NCBI GenBank assembly: GCA_007922225.1
Contig: ML679954.1
Coordinates: forward strand, 23,767,003 to 23,831,002
From: Emydura subglobosa
Taxonomy: Eukaryota > Chordata > Testudines > Chelidae
Length of the DNA stretch: 64,000 nt
Direction of reading: 5' to 3'
A program made the translations under genes and the position numbers. Below the pieces are notes generated by a model, which was not told the origin of the DNA, did no database searches, and saw only the letters and a list, made by a program, of their open reading frames with translations. Positions 24,050 to 35,540 of this stretch are shown here, piece after piece. Numbering within the stretch: position 1 is the stretch's first letter; every line of letters starts with the position of its first letter.

Positions 24050-24954
24050 TGCCTTCTAGATTTAGCCCTTCCATGGCTGCATCTCTCCCATGGCCTCCTG
24101 TAGCACTTCTCCAGCGAGCCCCTTAAGAGACTCATCAAGGACCAGGCTCATAACCTCCGCCAACTCCCCACAACAAAAACTCCCAACTCCTCTCTATGCT
24201 TGTTACTTCCCTGTTGTGCCCTGGGAGAAGTCTGCTAAGCCTATTTTGGCTTCTTTTTTGAGGATTTTGCTACATCTGGAAGTAGATGGGTCTCTTAAGG
24301 CTTGCCTGGTGGGGGTTTGCGAGGCCACTGACTAGTGTGGGGTGCAGCGATTGCTCAGGAGCTTGGCTTTCAAAAGTTCTCTTTTATTCTGGGTCTGGTT
24401 CCCACTGTCTGAGCATAGCAACAGGAGCTTCACAGCATCATGCCCAGACTTTGCCTGGGAAGCTCAGTCCTTAAAGGCACAGTTCCAAATACTACACCTT
24501 CCATTCCTGACCAAAACTTAACAACACTTAAAAAAAACAGTTAATTATTTGTAGTGTGTGTTGCATTAAACTTACCAACAATGTTCAGTTAGTCTTTGAG
24601 TTGCCCTGCGCTGCTGTTAGGGCTGCCACCGGTCTAGCTTTTCCCAGGATCATCTGTAGCAGGTAGCTGTCCTGGAAAATCTGTAAGGGTGCCCTGCACA
24701 CATTGCTAACCGTCCAGTTTTATGGGCTTCACGTTCATCCCCGAAGTCCTGGCTTAAAGTTTTCAGATGAAACTTCTTTTTGCCAAAAAATGCAGATTCA
24801 GGTTGACCAAAACATTTCATAAGCTTGTGTTGATTTTGGCAAGTTGCTTCAGTTTTGGTTTGACCCAAACCGATTTTTTGGTGTCATTCTGTAATTAAAC
24901 AGTGCTAAAATATGGATTAGAGTCGGATTCTGCAGCCTTTTTCAATAGGCCTTT

Positions 24955-25235
24955 TATTATTTTGACACAATTTTTCACCAGCCTGTTAGACTGGGCATAA
25001 TGGACACTAGTGGTTACATGTCTAACTCCCCACATTTTGCTGCAGACGGCTTAAACTCTGGCTCATTGTCAAACATCACTGTGTTGGGTATATCATGTCT
25101 ATCAAAAATAGATTTGATATGCAAAATCACTGGTTTAGTTGTAGTATTTTCTAGTAAGACCACTTCGGGGAATTGAGTATAACAGTGTAGGACAAGTATA
25201 TAGTTTTTTTCCAGCCAATTTAAACAAATCTATGC
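24955..25235 (-). pseudogene. Gypsy integrase core remnant
   Basis: The minus strand reads ILVLHCYTQFPEVVLL followed by HIKSIFDRHDIPNTVMFDN and EPEF, which is the Gypsy integrase catalytic core. The second catalytic aspartate (FDN) is present. The first is replaced: the family usually has VVD-YYSRF where this copy has LHCYTQF. The third residue (glutamate of SNG-AE) is not readable. A stop lies after the core. Not functional. Confidence 0.8.
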
Positions 25236-25500
25236 CTACTTTGCTTTCATGTTGATGGTCCAATTGTCTTCTGTTGCAATATTGTCCATTACTCCTATGA
25301 AGAATTCTTCTGAGCTAGTGGTGCTGTCATCCTCTTTTCCCACACTGTATACACTCTGGAAGAATTTGGAAATACCAGCAAAGTGATGTAATTCATTGCA
25401 ATTCTTGTAATTTTTTCCCATATGCTGTGCATGGTTTCAGCTTGTCCTGGTTGCCACAGCCTGTGCAGCTCCATGTGCTATTTTTGGTGGACTCTGACTT
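25236..25500 (-). pseudogene. Gypsy zinc-knuckle region and protease start
   Basis: Minus-strand reading gives a CTGCG...C...GKNYKNCNELHHF arrangement, matching the double zinc-knuckle-like segment that precedes the protease in vertebrate Gypsy polyproteins. The expected final cysteine of the second knuckle is replaced. Downstream the frame continues with EEFFIGV and an acidic stretch to NWTINMKAK, where the protease should begin. The catalytic aspartate motif (DTGA type) is not present. There is a frameshift between the first knuckle half and the second. Confidence 0.65.
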
Positions 25501-25679
25501 TAAGTTCTGTATGCTTTTCTGCTGCAGGTCTCTTTCTTTTCTTCTTTTGGATTCTGTATCATGTATGCAGTGTCAGAGTACTGTCCATCCTCCGTAAGTT
25601 TCATTCTGGACTGAGTAACTTCCTTTGGTTGGTAAATTCTGATTGCTTTCTTGATGGTTAATTCTGTATTTTCTGATAG

Positions 25680-25726
<47 letters not shown>

Positions 25727-25845
25727 GCTCCAAATCATTATCTGGTCTCTTATCAAGGACTCATTTAGCCTCCCAAAATGGCAAGATTGGCTCTTTAGCC
25801 TTTGATCAGTTACAAACTCTTCTATGGTGTCACCTTTTTGTACTG
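25440..25845 (-). pseudogene. Gypsy gag remnant (capsid end)
   Basis: In one minus-strand frame over 25730-25845 the sequence reads TIEEFVTDQ... then LNESLIRDQI, the conserved capsid C-terminal motif of vertebrate Gypsy gag. After a (CT)n tract at 25681-25723 the same type of homology resumes with ENTELTIKKAI, so the microsatellite sits within the gag frame. A stop interrupts the following linker before the zinc-knuckle segment. Only the last part of gag survives. Confidence 0.7.
25681..25723 (+). repeat. (CT)n microsatellite, 43 bp
   Basis: Uninterrupted CT dinucleotides, lying inside the gag remnant of the reversed Gypsy element. Confidence 0.98.
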
Positions 25846-26330
25846 TCTGTTTAAAAACTCATGTTTTAATTTTTCACATGGACTGCAGTACTCCAGTTTC
25901 TGGAACAAAGTTTCACAGTTACCCAGCCTCCTCAGCCTGAGTTAACTGAAAACTGTTCAATGTAACAAGTTCTTCAGAACCAGCTATTCTCAGAACTAAT
26001 GCTATCTTCTGACTCTCTGCCTTTCTACTGGCACCCGTTGCTTGCAGATACAGAGTAAAGTGTTGTAAACCTGGACCAGTTGCTTTCCACATTTCCAGAA
26101 TTTCAACTCTGGTGGGACTTTTAAGTGCTCCATTCTTCCACCTAAGGTTATTTCTTAATTCCTTTTTACTCCAGGCACCGTGTGGTTTTCAGTGATTACG
26201 CACTGCTTAAGGTGCTTGCAAGAGATCTGCTTTACTCTGTGACTGGTTCCAGCTGGCTGTGCATAATGAGCTTCGCAGCACCCTGCTCAGGTTCTGTGTC
26301 TGAAAAGCTGGCCAATAAAGGCACAGTCTC

Positions 26331-28358
26331 CGTACCACAACTAGCCCTTCTCAAGGGTTGAGGGGATTGGTGTCTGGCAAGCCACTCAAAGCAATGGGTG
26401 ACCATGTGCCTCTTAGGATAGCACTGTGGACTTGCGAGGCTCCTCCGGCTGGTGGGAATTTGGGGCTCTGATATTCCACATGAGTCTTGTAGATCAAAGA
26501 ATCCTGGGGAGCACATAAAACTTATGGGAGCTGTGTGTCTGGGAGAGGCCAAAGAGCCTCCTGTGGGAGAATCATCAACTGGCTGGATCCACAAGAATCA
26601 TTAAGCTTCTGAGCCTGCAAAGTCACCCACAGAGTTTAAAAGCTGCACCCGGGAAAGAGCTGCCAAGATGCATAGAGCATAAAGCTTTCTATACAGAAAC
26701 CATTTCTGCACTGAACTCTCTCTGCAGAGAGTCTTTTGAACTTGGCAAACTCAGTGCCTGGTGTTGCTCCCACTGAAGTGACTAAAAGTCTTGATGCTGA
26801 GTCGGATTGGAGGAGAATTGTGCTCATTTTGCAGATTTTGTGCTCATTTTGTACTCGTGCGTCATAGTTCCTACAATTAACCATTAAAGCATGGCCCAAA
26901 CTGAATGTTACTTTATGATTCATTATTTTTGCAAGCAACAAAAAGGCTCCATCCTCAGTGAGGGCTAATCTGAAACTTTCATGTGATAACATTGTCATTT
27001 TCGTGTCAATGAGTGGACACAATGTTCATTTTTGCTAAAAATGGGATGGAAATTTCACCTTTCTGTAACACAAAATGGCTGAATGGATTTTGCTTAAGCT
27101 TACCAAAAACAATTTGCCTTTGGACCGCACTAAGTGGAAAGAAATTTAGCAGGAAAGGAAAATGTTTCAAAAACTTATGAAAAAACAGTTATGACATTCC
27201 TGACATAAACTTAACAGCTGGTGCAACCTAGAGCCTGCTATAATAATGTGTCTTATCTGACCCAAATCCAACAACAAATACTTTGGTTCTCTATTCCTGT
27301 ATATTTTGCTGCTGGCTACAGATAAAATTGAACATGTTTTGTTCAAAGGATATTAGTAGGTAGACACCAATTATTCACCAAGTCAAAGGTGCAAAAGAAA
27401 TAGTGAAGTGTAACGACTTCATTACACAAACTGGAACATGAATGGCTTAGTATTTTAGGGACAAAGGAAGTATTCATAAATAGGAGAAAAAGGAGACAGG
27501 ATGAATTCTCCACTTTTATCATTGAACAAAATTGGTGACTCTTTTGCTAAATATCATAACAAAACCAAAGCTGGGTGTAATTAAAATGTGTCCTAGCTTT
27601 CTTTAATTGGGTATACCGTGTAAATTCTTGGAGCCATTTTGTTCACATCTATCAAAATAAAAGGACTCCTGAGTCCTAATTCATAATTTATAAGCATAGC
27701 CACTCCATTGAGTGTGGCTGCAGGCTACTGTGACTACCTTTGCAATAGCCAGAGAATGCTAAGTAGAAGCAGCATCGTACTTTTCAGAGCTGAATATTTT
27801 TTTTTCCTGTTTCTATCATTTTATTTATACAAGAAATGTTTGGTGTTTTTTCTTTTAATTGTCAAGCTGCAAGTCCTTTGCCTTCTGATGCTATCTGCCC
27901 AGGTTGTTGTTTAGTCCACTCCATGTGCTTATGAAGATGAAAAGACTGGAAATAACACCTAGATGTCTTCAATGCTCCATGCTGACAGAGCAGAGGCAGC
28001 CTATATCGATTGTCACCTCTCTCAGCAGTAATAAGAATGTAAACTCAACTTTGTGCTGCTTTCCATCAAAGCAATGCAAGTCCAGCTTTCCTCTCACACA
28101 AGCCCACATTCATCTCTCTGGTTGTCAATATGTCCTGATGGAGCTTTTAGACACTTATCAATATTTAACTACGCTCCTATTGACTCAGCAATTACACAGT
28201 AATTGATTTAAGATTGATTATCATCAAGTTAACATTTTAATGTTCAAAGACCAAGATAACTAACTAAATGTGAAATTATTTCAGTTTAGTACTTTGTGTG
28301 TGCGCACGCGCTACTGTTTGCAGGAGAAATGAAACATTTCAAAATATTGTTTGGCATC
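26331..28358. other. Non-coding stretch, possible unnamed repeats
   Basis: Two adjacent minus-strand frames (26232-26594, 120 codons, and 26636-27022, 128 codons) have no recognisable domain. The section near 26930-27180 looks like an old dispersed repeat, but I cannot name it. A short duplication GTGCTCATTTTG occurs near 26820-26850. Confidence 0.4.
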
Positions 28359-28361
28359 TAA

Positions 28362-28652
28362 GGCCATGTCTATGCTACCACTTATGCTGGCAAAACTATG
28401 TCGCTCAGGGGTGTGAAAAAAACAAACCTCTGAGTGATGCAAGTTTTGCTGGCATGGGTGGCAGCACACTGCTGTGTCAGTGGGAGAGCTTTTCCCGCCG
28501 ACCTAGCTACCGCCACTTTTGGAGGTGGTTTTATTCTGTCAATGGGAGAGCTCTCTCCTGTCAGCATAGAGCAGCTACACAAGCAGTCTTGCTGTGATGC
28601 AGCTGCATCGGCACAGCTCTGCCGCTGTAAGCTCATTAGTGTAAACACAGAC
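28362..28652 (+). mobile_element. MITE with internal hairpins (PIF/Harbinger type)
   Basis: The left end GGCCATGTCTATGCTACC and the right end, which reads GTCTGTGTTTACAC on the minus strand, form diverged terminal inverted repeats. Flanks are TAA (28359-28361) and TAC (28653-28655), consistent with a 3-bp TWA duplication with one change. Inside, GCCAGCAAAACTTGCATCAC pairs with ATGCTGGCAAAACTATGTCG around an A-rich loop, and GGGAGAGCT motifs recur. The interior is a string of fold-backs with no transposase. Open frames on both strands (28298-28721) are by-products. Confidence 0.7.
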
Positions 28653-29500
28653 TACGACTCATTTGTTGTCTGTCTGCCAAAACTAAGCAATATTTTTATT
28701 ATAACAATGCTACCTCTTTAATAGACACGTTCTAATGAGCCCCTTCAGCACTTCTTGATATTATAGCTTTATGAAATGAGGGGTGTTCACTAAAATGAAG
28801 GGATCCAGTTCACCAAATGTATGAAGCAATGTATCTGCTGAGGAGTAAGGCCATAGAGTTGTTTAGCAGACTTCAACGTTGCGTGAAAGGATTAGCTTTG
28901 GTGAGTGATGCTTTTGGTGAATCAGTAATATTGATTGCTTGCATAGAAAGGTCTAAGGTGCAGTCAGAGTTCTGACAAGCTTGAGCACTATCAGCAACTG
29001 TGGATATAAATATTTAGCAAAGAAAATGTTCAGATAAATAAAACCATAAATGTGGAAAGATGGAATCTTTTCCAGTATGACGGTGATTAACTCAAACCTA
29101 TTGATTTTGCTAGCTGTTTGGTGTAGGGGGTGGAATACAGGCTGTAAAATCATGATCCATTCTATATGAGACCAATGGAATAGGACGGCAAAAGGACATG
29201 CATCCTGCATGAAGGGTGCATTTTTCATTTCAGAAGAGGAGTTAAGACACACAGAAAAATGTTATTCCTTGCTAATACATTTGGGAGTGGAAAGAAAAGG
29301 ATGATGGAAATAAATTTTGAAATTGTCACCGCTCGCGTTCTTAGCCAGTCTTGCCTCTTGTTATCAGAGATTACTGTAAGGAAACCTAATGCTTTTTTAT
29401 TTTATTTGACTGGGAAGCATTCCAAACAAAAACATTAAGAAGCCAAACCTCTAGCTCTTATTTACACTAGGAGGGCCAACTCTTACTGATGCAAATGGTC
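28653..29500. other. Non-coding stretch, no gene seen
   Basis: A minus-strand frame at 28953-29252 (99 codons) shows no domain. No repeat family recognised. Confidence 0.5.
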
Positions 29501-30545
29501 ACAAATAGTCTTATTAAAGGTAAAATTTAGTGGATAGGGCCCTAAATGAGGGAAAAGACCACCAAAGATATGCATGTGAAGTCACATTATGAAAGTCACT
29601 TAACAAGTGGCCTTGCCATGTCCTGGTGCAAACAAAGAGCGCAGCAAGGTACTTGATTGCAACAGAGTTAAATGTTTTATTAGTAATAACCCCAGAAGCA
29701 ACACAGGTAGTCATCACTGAGTCCAGGGGCAGTGAGGTAGAGAGAAGGTCTATGCTTTTTTGAGGCTTTGGGATCTTTGAGTTTGCTGCTGAATAAAATG
29801 ATTATAATCTACAATAAATTGCTCCTCACTGGGACGGAAGAAAAGATGAAGTTTCCTGCTCAGCACCGTCACAATTAGACAATGTCAGCCCCACGACCAT
29901 TTCTGTTGTGGCTGTCTCCTCTCACCTGTTTCTTTATTTACCATTTTTAGTGTTCATTTCTTCAGACATCAATTCTGTAATTACCGTTAGGGCTGGTAGA
30001 AAATTTTCAGAAAAATTGGGTTTCTGACAAAATGTGTGTGCTTCTCCTCCAAAATGGAACGCCCCCAAACCAGACACTTTTTCGGCCCTGTCTCTGTGCT
30101 TGCTTACTGTAGTGGCTCTGCATTTGGCCTGTAGCCCAGTTTCTCTGAGTGGTATCCACTTAATGGAATTAACATTTCTCTGTTTTTCCTGTGATTCTCT
30201 TCTGTGTCTTTTGGGGCTTTTTCTGTGCTCGTGCCCATCTCAGAGTCTTAGCTGCTGCCTCTTCTCCTTTTTCTGCCCTGGCAGCACAATGTGTATGGGG
30301 AATTAAAGAAATGAAAGAAAACTCCTTAGTGAAGAGGTATTTTACTCATTTCCCTGTTGTTCCTTTACCTGTTTTCTGTCCTGTCTCTGAGGTTGGGGGC
30401 CAGCCAGTTCTGACACCATATTGTGTGGTAGTACAGGCAGCAGTCAGGAGCAGAAAGGCAAGTGTGGCTGTAACAGAAGTGCTTTATTTATAATAATCCG
30501 GAAGTAATATAGATACTCCAACTGTTTCTGTGTGTAGTGACACCT
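29501..30545 (-). repeat. Possible LTR-like pair, reversed
   Basis: Two stretches about 830 bp apart resemble each other in the same orientation. Near 29655-29715 the order is CAACAGAGTTAAATG, TTTTATTAGTAATAA, CCCAGAAGCAACACAGG. Near 30465-30520 it is GTAACAGAAGTG, CTTTATTTATAATAATCC, GGAAGTAATATAGA. Reversed AATAAA-like signals suit the R region of an LTR. The interior has no readable protein. Tentative. Confidence 0.3.
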
Positions 30546-31195
30546 ACAGTTTTAATTCTGCAAATCAACATAGCTTTTGATCAAACCATTCAGATTATTT
30601 CTGTCGTACAATCTATGCTTTATTAGTGTTATTTGAGACAGCTAACTTGAATGCATCCACCTGCTAATAAACTAAAACAGCTTGGAATGAGCACAATATT
30701 TAAATCAGGTGATTACACTGAGTTGTTGTATTCTGAATGACCAAATTACAGAAACCAGCAACAACACTAAGGGGGGATCTATTATTTTCTCCTTCATTCC
30801 CCTCAATGTGAACTGCTAAGAGCAGAGCAACCCTTCCTCCTACCCTCTAAAAAGAGACTTACAAGCCTGATCTCTTCTCACAAAGATCCAATTATTCAAG
30901 TGTATTTATGTGAGGTTTCTTGCAGGCATTGGCATTTGTCGCTGTAGGATAGTTTGTAGGATTGGGGCCATTGTACTTGAAATCCTATCTCTCTTTTTTG
31001 GGGGGGGGGGATTTTAAAAAGTTTTACATTTCTGCATTCAAAAAAAAAAAAAAATTGTCCCACAGTTTGCATGGTTGTATGAATGTTAGAGTGAAGCAGT
31101 GGAAGGCAACATGAAATTCTTTGGAAGCTCTCTTCTGTGGGATGAAGAATTAGCAGAATCATATTAGATATATCTGAACCTCATTGTTATTTAGG
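30546..31195. other. Non-coding stretch with G and A runs
   Basis: An 11-base G-run at 31000-31010 and an A-run at 31040-31054. Otherwise no recognisable content. Confidence 0.5.
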
Positions 31196-31250
31196 CCAAA
31201 TCCTCAAAGGTACTTAGATGCCTAACATTATTGATTTCAGTGAGGATCCT
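31196..31250. repeat. Fold-back repeat (CCTCAAAGGTA family), half copy
   Basis: AAATCCTCAAAGGTACTTAG followed by ATGCCTAAC and TTGATTTCAGTGAGGATCC: the left arm and centre of a palindromic family. A fuller copy is at 32925-32998. Confidence 0.45.
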
Positions 31251-32241
31251 TAGAGAAATAAATGAATAAATTAAAACTATGGTGCAAGCAAAACTCTCAG
31301 GGTAAGGGAGATAATGAGGACTTTTTAATGTAGACATGTAGGTACTATGTTGCTATGTATAGATGTTGCTATGTTTATTGCTGGGGGTCAGTGTGGCAGT
31401 TCAAAAAATATAAAGCTACCTCAAACCAAACCGAAAAAGAACCTCTTATTATAGGAAAATATTTGGTGAAGGGTCCTTGTCCATTACCCATCATTTCTTA
31501 CCTTAATCAGGAAGCACTGAAGACAATCTAGGGTCAAGTTCATTGTTTACCTGTACCTTGCGTTGTCATTACAACAGTGGTGTTTGCTGAGAAATGCTTC
31601 CATTCAGGTTTGGTAGCACTTTTCACCTATTTTTCACTGATGTAAATGACTGCACAAGGTTTGGGATAATGATGAACCAGGTCTGTAATAACATAGGGAT
31701 AAGGATGTCACTTGACTATTCTCCTTCATTGAAAGGACAATTGGCCAGATAGAGAAAAGGCAGGACCTGTTGGAAATGACTCTTGCATGTAATAGCAGGG
31801 AGTTTGGTTTGGTGAGGTCTCCCCAGGTTTTGGTAAATTTGGATAAACATTTTAACGTTTGGATGCTTATCAACATTAAGCCTCCACAGCTTTGAGGTTG
31901 GACCATCACTAATTATTATACACATTTTGCCCATTTTTAAAATTAGATGGACAAGGCATAAAGAAACAAGCTTATGCATGTCAGCTGAAAAAGTGGATTC
32001 CTAGCCTGTGAGACTACTGATGGTGATTATGAATAATATATTTTAAAATGATAAACCAGGGCACATGCATACATTTCATTTCGACACATTCATATTTTAT
32101 TTAGTGCTCTTATCCGTAGGTAGAAAGAACTTAGTTTCATATTAGATATTTCACTTTAATTAAAACTCAATAGGAGCAACAAACCAGCCAGTGCGACAAT
32201 GGAAACGTTACACATTTTTGGTGGCTGACTTGAATCAGTGA
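31251..32241. other. Non-coding stretch, no gene seen
   Basis: Two overlapping minus-strand frames at 31634-31979 have no domain. Nothing else recognised. Confidence 0.5.
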
Positions 32242-32350
32242 AGGCTCAGAGGTGCTGAGCATTCACAATTCCATTTGAAGTCTAGTGGGAACACCAGATG
32301 CTTAGCACGTTTCAAAAGCAGGCTTGAGGTACCTCAGAAATTAAGGCATC
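32242..32350. repeat. Fold-back repeat (GTGCTGAGCA family)
   Basis: GGTGCTGAGCATTCACAATT at the left is mirrored by CCAGATGCTTAGCACGTTTC around a CCATTTGAAGTCTAGTGGGA core. A related copy is at 49628-49700, containing CTCAACTCCCCACTGATG and GCTGCTCAGCACTTCAC. Confidence 0.45.
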
Positions 32351-32819
32351 TAAAATAATTTGTTGCTTGTGGCCTTATTGTTTGAATTCCTGAATCCTGT
32401 CTCCTTCTGTGACCCTTTTTCTAGCACCTAATACCCAGGCATAAGAATACTCCAAAGGAGCAGCAATTTTTCTGTGAGTGTTTTCACATCAGAGCTCTGC
32501 CAATGATTTCCAATTCCAATGCTGAAATTCTGATATGATGTCCTCCTCCTGTTTGCCATTTAGCGCTACGATAGAGCAGTGCTGAGATGCTACCCCATAG
32601 ATGACTTCAAGTCATATCCAGAGGCACAATGCCTGCCTGATCTCTCCATAAAATGGAGCAACTCCCTCCCCATACATTGTGATGGACCAGACTGTATCTA
32701 TCTTAGGGTTTTATACATCAGGATGGTATCTGAGTGTTATCCATGTAAAATAAATAGCAAAGTGAAGTCCCTAGTGGACATCGTGGAGTCTGTGGTTGCT
32801 CTATGCTGGTTTCCCCTGC

Positions 32820-32925
32820 TATTAAATAAGAATAATAATACTTAACTATCTCACAGAGTTTTGTGAAAATGAATTAATTAGCTACTATTTGTACAACACT
32901 CTGAAAAATGTAAAGCATTATAGCC
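32820..32925 (+). mobile_element. MIR-like SINE tail fragment
   Basis: AATAATAATACTTAACTATC, CTCACAGAGTTTTGTGAAAA and GTAAAGCATTATAG match the 3' part of an amniote MIR-type SINE. It abuts the fold-back repeat at 32925. Confidence 0.45.
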
Positions 32926-32998
32926 CTCATCCTCAAAGCTATTAAGGCATTGATTTCAATGGAAGTTAGGAACCTAAATACCTTGAGGAACTGGACCT
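32925..32998. repeat. Fold-back repeat (CCTCAAAGGTA family)
   Basis: The left arm CATCCTCAAAGCTATTAAGG and the right arm CCTAAATACCTTGAGGAAC are near reverse complements around GATTTCAATGGAAGTTAGG. This is the fuller of two copies of this palindromic family in the window. Confidence 0.5.
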
Positions 32999-35244
32999 AT
33001 TTACAAGTCACTGATTATTTGTAAAACCTGGCATATTTCTTTGAAAAGATCGAGAACTTTTACTTCATGCCAGTATCCAGCATGTTTACATGTTACTATA
33101 AAATTAATAAATTACTTTAAATATAGATTTAACTCTGTAACATATAGTAATTTGTTCAAACAGGTCAGATGTGTACTTGAAACTAAGGCTAAGAGAACAA
33201 CTTGGCCTTCTATATTACATGGTCATTATAACATGAACTTGCAAAACCATTGATATTCAGAAAGCCAAAGAACAGAACACCATACCATCATAGTAGTATT
33301 TAAAAGAACTTTTTAAATGGCTCTTTTATGCTGGCTTCATCTCCTGCATGCTCATATGAGAAAAAACTATCAATATAATTTATTATATGTCAGAGTTCTC
33401 TAGCTCCAAAGGTATCCCTACTTCAATTCCTTGACTTCGGTATAACAGAGGATCCAGAAACAGCTGTTTTGCATGACAAATTACACTGTTACAGCCAGTC
33501 TTATAATTAGGATGGAAGGTAGATATGTTACATCCACATTTAGGAAAAGAGCGACAAAAGATTAATTGCAGTCTATTAAAATTCTAAATTCATCATCACT
33601 TGAAATTTTCTTCACTTTATGCCAGAGTGGAAGAAGTCCAATGCATTTGTGAAATGAATCCAGTATGTGCTAATCTGCCATGCCGACCTCATTCAAACTT
33701 GAGGGCCCGAATGTATTATAAAGCATAATTACTTTAGAGCTAAAATCTTAAGCAAGGCTTTACGAGGGTCATATCTGTGAAATGCAAATTGAAATTGCCA
33801 TGGTTCATGTATAAACAGGGAACCTAATCAAGAAAAGCCCATATAAACAAGGACTTCTTCTTAAATAGCCCCAAGTAACAAAACATAAAGTGATATTGGA
33901 GTCCATGTATTATAAAGCATTTGAACACTGCTTCTTTTTTTTTCTCAGTGAATTTTAAGGCCTGCAATGTTCTGAAGGTTTTCTATGTGTTTTAAGTTAT
34001 GCATTTTTAATTTCTTTTATATTAGCTGGCAGATGTCACAATAGAATGTCATTGGTATTTTCAGCCTAATCACGCTTGCCAACACACAGTATCTGGGTAG
34101 AATATTATGAGTTCTGGGTACCAGTTTTTCATTTTTTATTAGGGCAATTAATCTAATTGCATATTAGTCCACTTGTATCATAAGATTTTTAATATTGGGA
34201 TGCCAGTCTTTTAAGTGTAATAAGAGGGGAGGAAATATTGGTCGTTTTTCAGGATTGTGGTTTAATTTCTAAGAACACTATTTCAGGGACATTTAAAACA
34301 GTAGATTATTTCTGCTTTGAAGATGATCATAAAAGGCTTTATTCAAAGTTGAAGACAAAGTGGGGTCAAAGCTAACAAAGGCAAATGAATCCTTACCACT
34401 GAGAAATCCCATCTGTGATTAAAATGCTCAGTTTAAGCCAGAGTTTTTGCTCTGGGCTTTGGAAAACTTCTATTTGCTTACTACATGCAATCACGTGAAA
34501 ATCAAAGAAAACCTGCTCAGCCTTTCTCATCTAAATGCACCACATGGAAAAAACAAAAACAAACCCCCCCCAGACAGCACTTCATTACTTTTTTGTAATA
34601 CCCATGGCTTAATTTATCCGGAAGTGATTATAGCTTGATGATCAGCTAATTAGGAACACTCATTACAATTTCCATAGGCTATTTGTAAAGTATTATGTCT
34701 CAGAGATTTAATATAAGTTGCTTCATAAACACTTGCTTGAAAGTAACACACAAACAGAATAAAAGTGAGAGGGGCACAAAAATATTTTCATAACAATGGT
34801 AGTAACTGTATTTTGCAACAAATAGTCATCAGGTTGGGTATGAAAACAAACTGGAGCCACTGGAAATTTAAATGGGATGTGTAAATCTTCAAAAACACAT
34901 TATCTATGTTTATGTGTAAATTGATACTTTCCTCAACAGTTTTTCACTCTATATGGTTCTTTGTTGTTTTTCAAATGTTAGACTACTTCAATTTACTTTA
35001 TATGCAGAAATTTACATGATGAGAAACTTGTAATGGAAATTGGTTTACTATACATGTACTCAGTGTGTGACTCCTGACCTAATAGAACCTTCTTAATATG
35101 AGCTTTGAGACATGAATTTGAAGTGTTAAATGTCCTGAGTTCATTACTGTGGGTTGCTGTTGTGGGTTGTCATTTGTTCCGGTGAGATTATAGTGCAGCC
35201 ACTGAATAGCTCTTGTAAAACAGTTAGCAATATTTTGTGGTAAC
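32999..35244. other. Repeat-poor non-coding stretch
   Basis: More than 2 kb of AT-rich but compositionally complex sequence with no recognised repeat and no domain-bearing frame. Because most neighbouring DNA is transposon-derived, this is one of the more plausible places for conserved non-coding elements, but the sequence alone cannot show conservation. Confidence 0.4.
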
Positions 35245-35247
35245 TCA

Positions 35248-35540
35248 GAGCATGTCTACACTTACCTCTGAGGTTCGGCAGCAGTCGATTGGAGTTACGC
35301 AAGCTACGCAAAAAAATTTCATAACTCCCGTCGACTTCTCTGCTTCTGTTCTGCGCGCCGTCTTCACTGCACTGCACAGATGGGAACCGTGTTCCCGTCA
35401 ACGCAGCACTATGCTACTTGAGAAGGTGGTCTTAATACGTCGATTTCTGGATCGACTGAGTGGGTCTTCACTGACCGTTCAGCCGATCCAGAGAAATCAA
35501 TCTGTCAGCGGCTAATTTGCCGCCATCTGAACACACAGCC
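35248..35540 (-). mobile_element. MITE, 293 bp (same family as 53671-53965)
   Basis: Flanked by TCA at 35245-35247 and TCA at 35541-35543, a 3-bp duplication as made by PIF/Harbinger elements. The left end GAGCATGTCTACACTTACC is inverted relative to the copy at 53671-53965. Read on the minus strand, this element matches that copy nearly end to end (293 versus 295 bp), with shared blocks such as TCAAGTAGCATAG, GCAGTGCAGTGAAGACGG and GTCGAC-rich segments. A 92-codon plus-strand frame inside is incidental. Confidence 0.78.

Larger units (their letters stand above)
24050..26330 (-). mobile_element. Ty3/Gypsy retrotransposon relic, reversed and internally deleted
   Basis: Read on the minus strand, the order is LTR remnant (about 26170-26330), gag, zinc-knuckle region, protease start, integrase core, then LTR remnant (about 24050-24490). 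Both LTR remnants contain CTCTTTTATTCTGGGTCTGG-like and TTAAAGGCACAG-like blocks in the same orientation; identity by eye is only about 65%, so the insertion is old. Protease body, reverse transcriptase and RNase H are absent: the frame passes from the protease start straight to integrase. Stops and shifts occur throughout. It is dead. Confidence 0.75.

Noticed and set aside
25651..25854. Serine/leucine-rich peptide
   Set aside because: It is the translation of the (CT)n microsatellite.
26232..27022. Two tandem minus-strand frames of 120 and 128 codons
   Set aside because: No domain visible, and no start context; the region looks like an old dispersed repeat.
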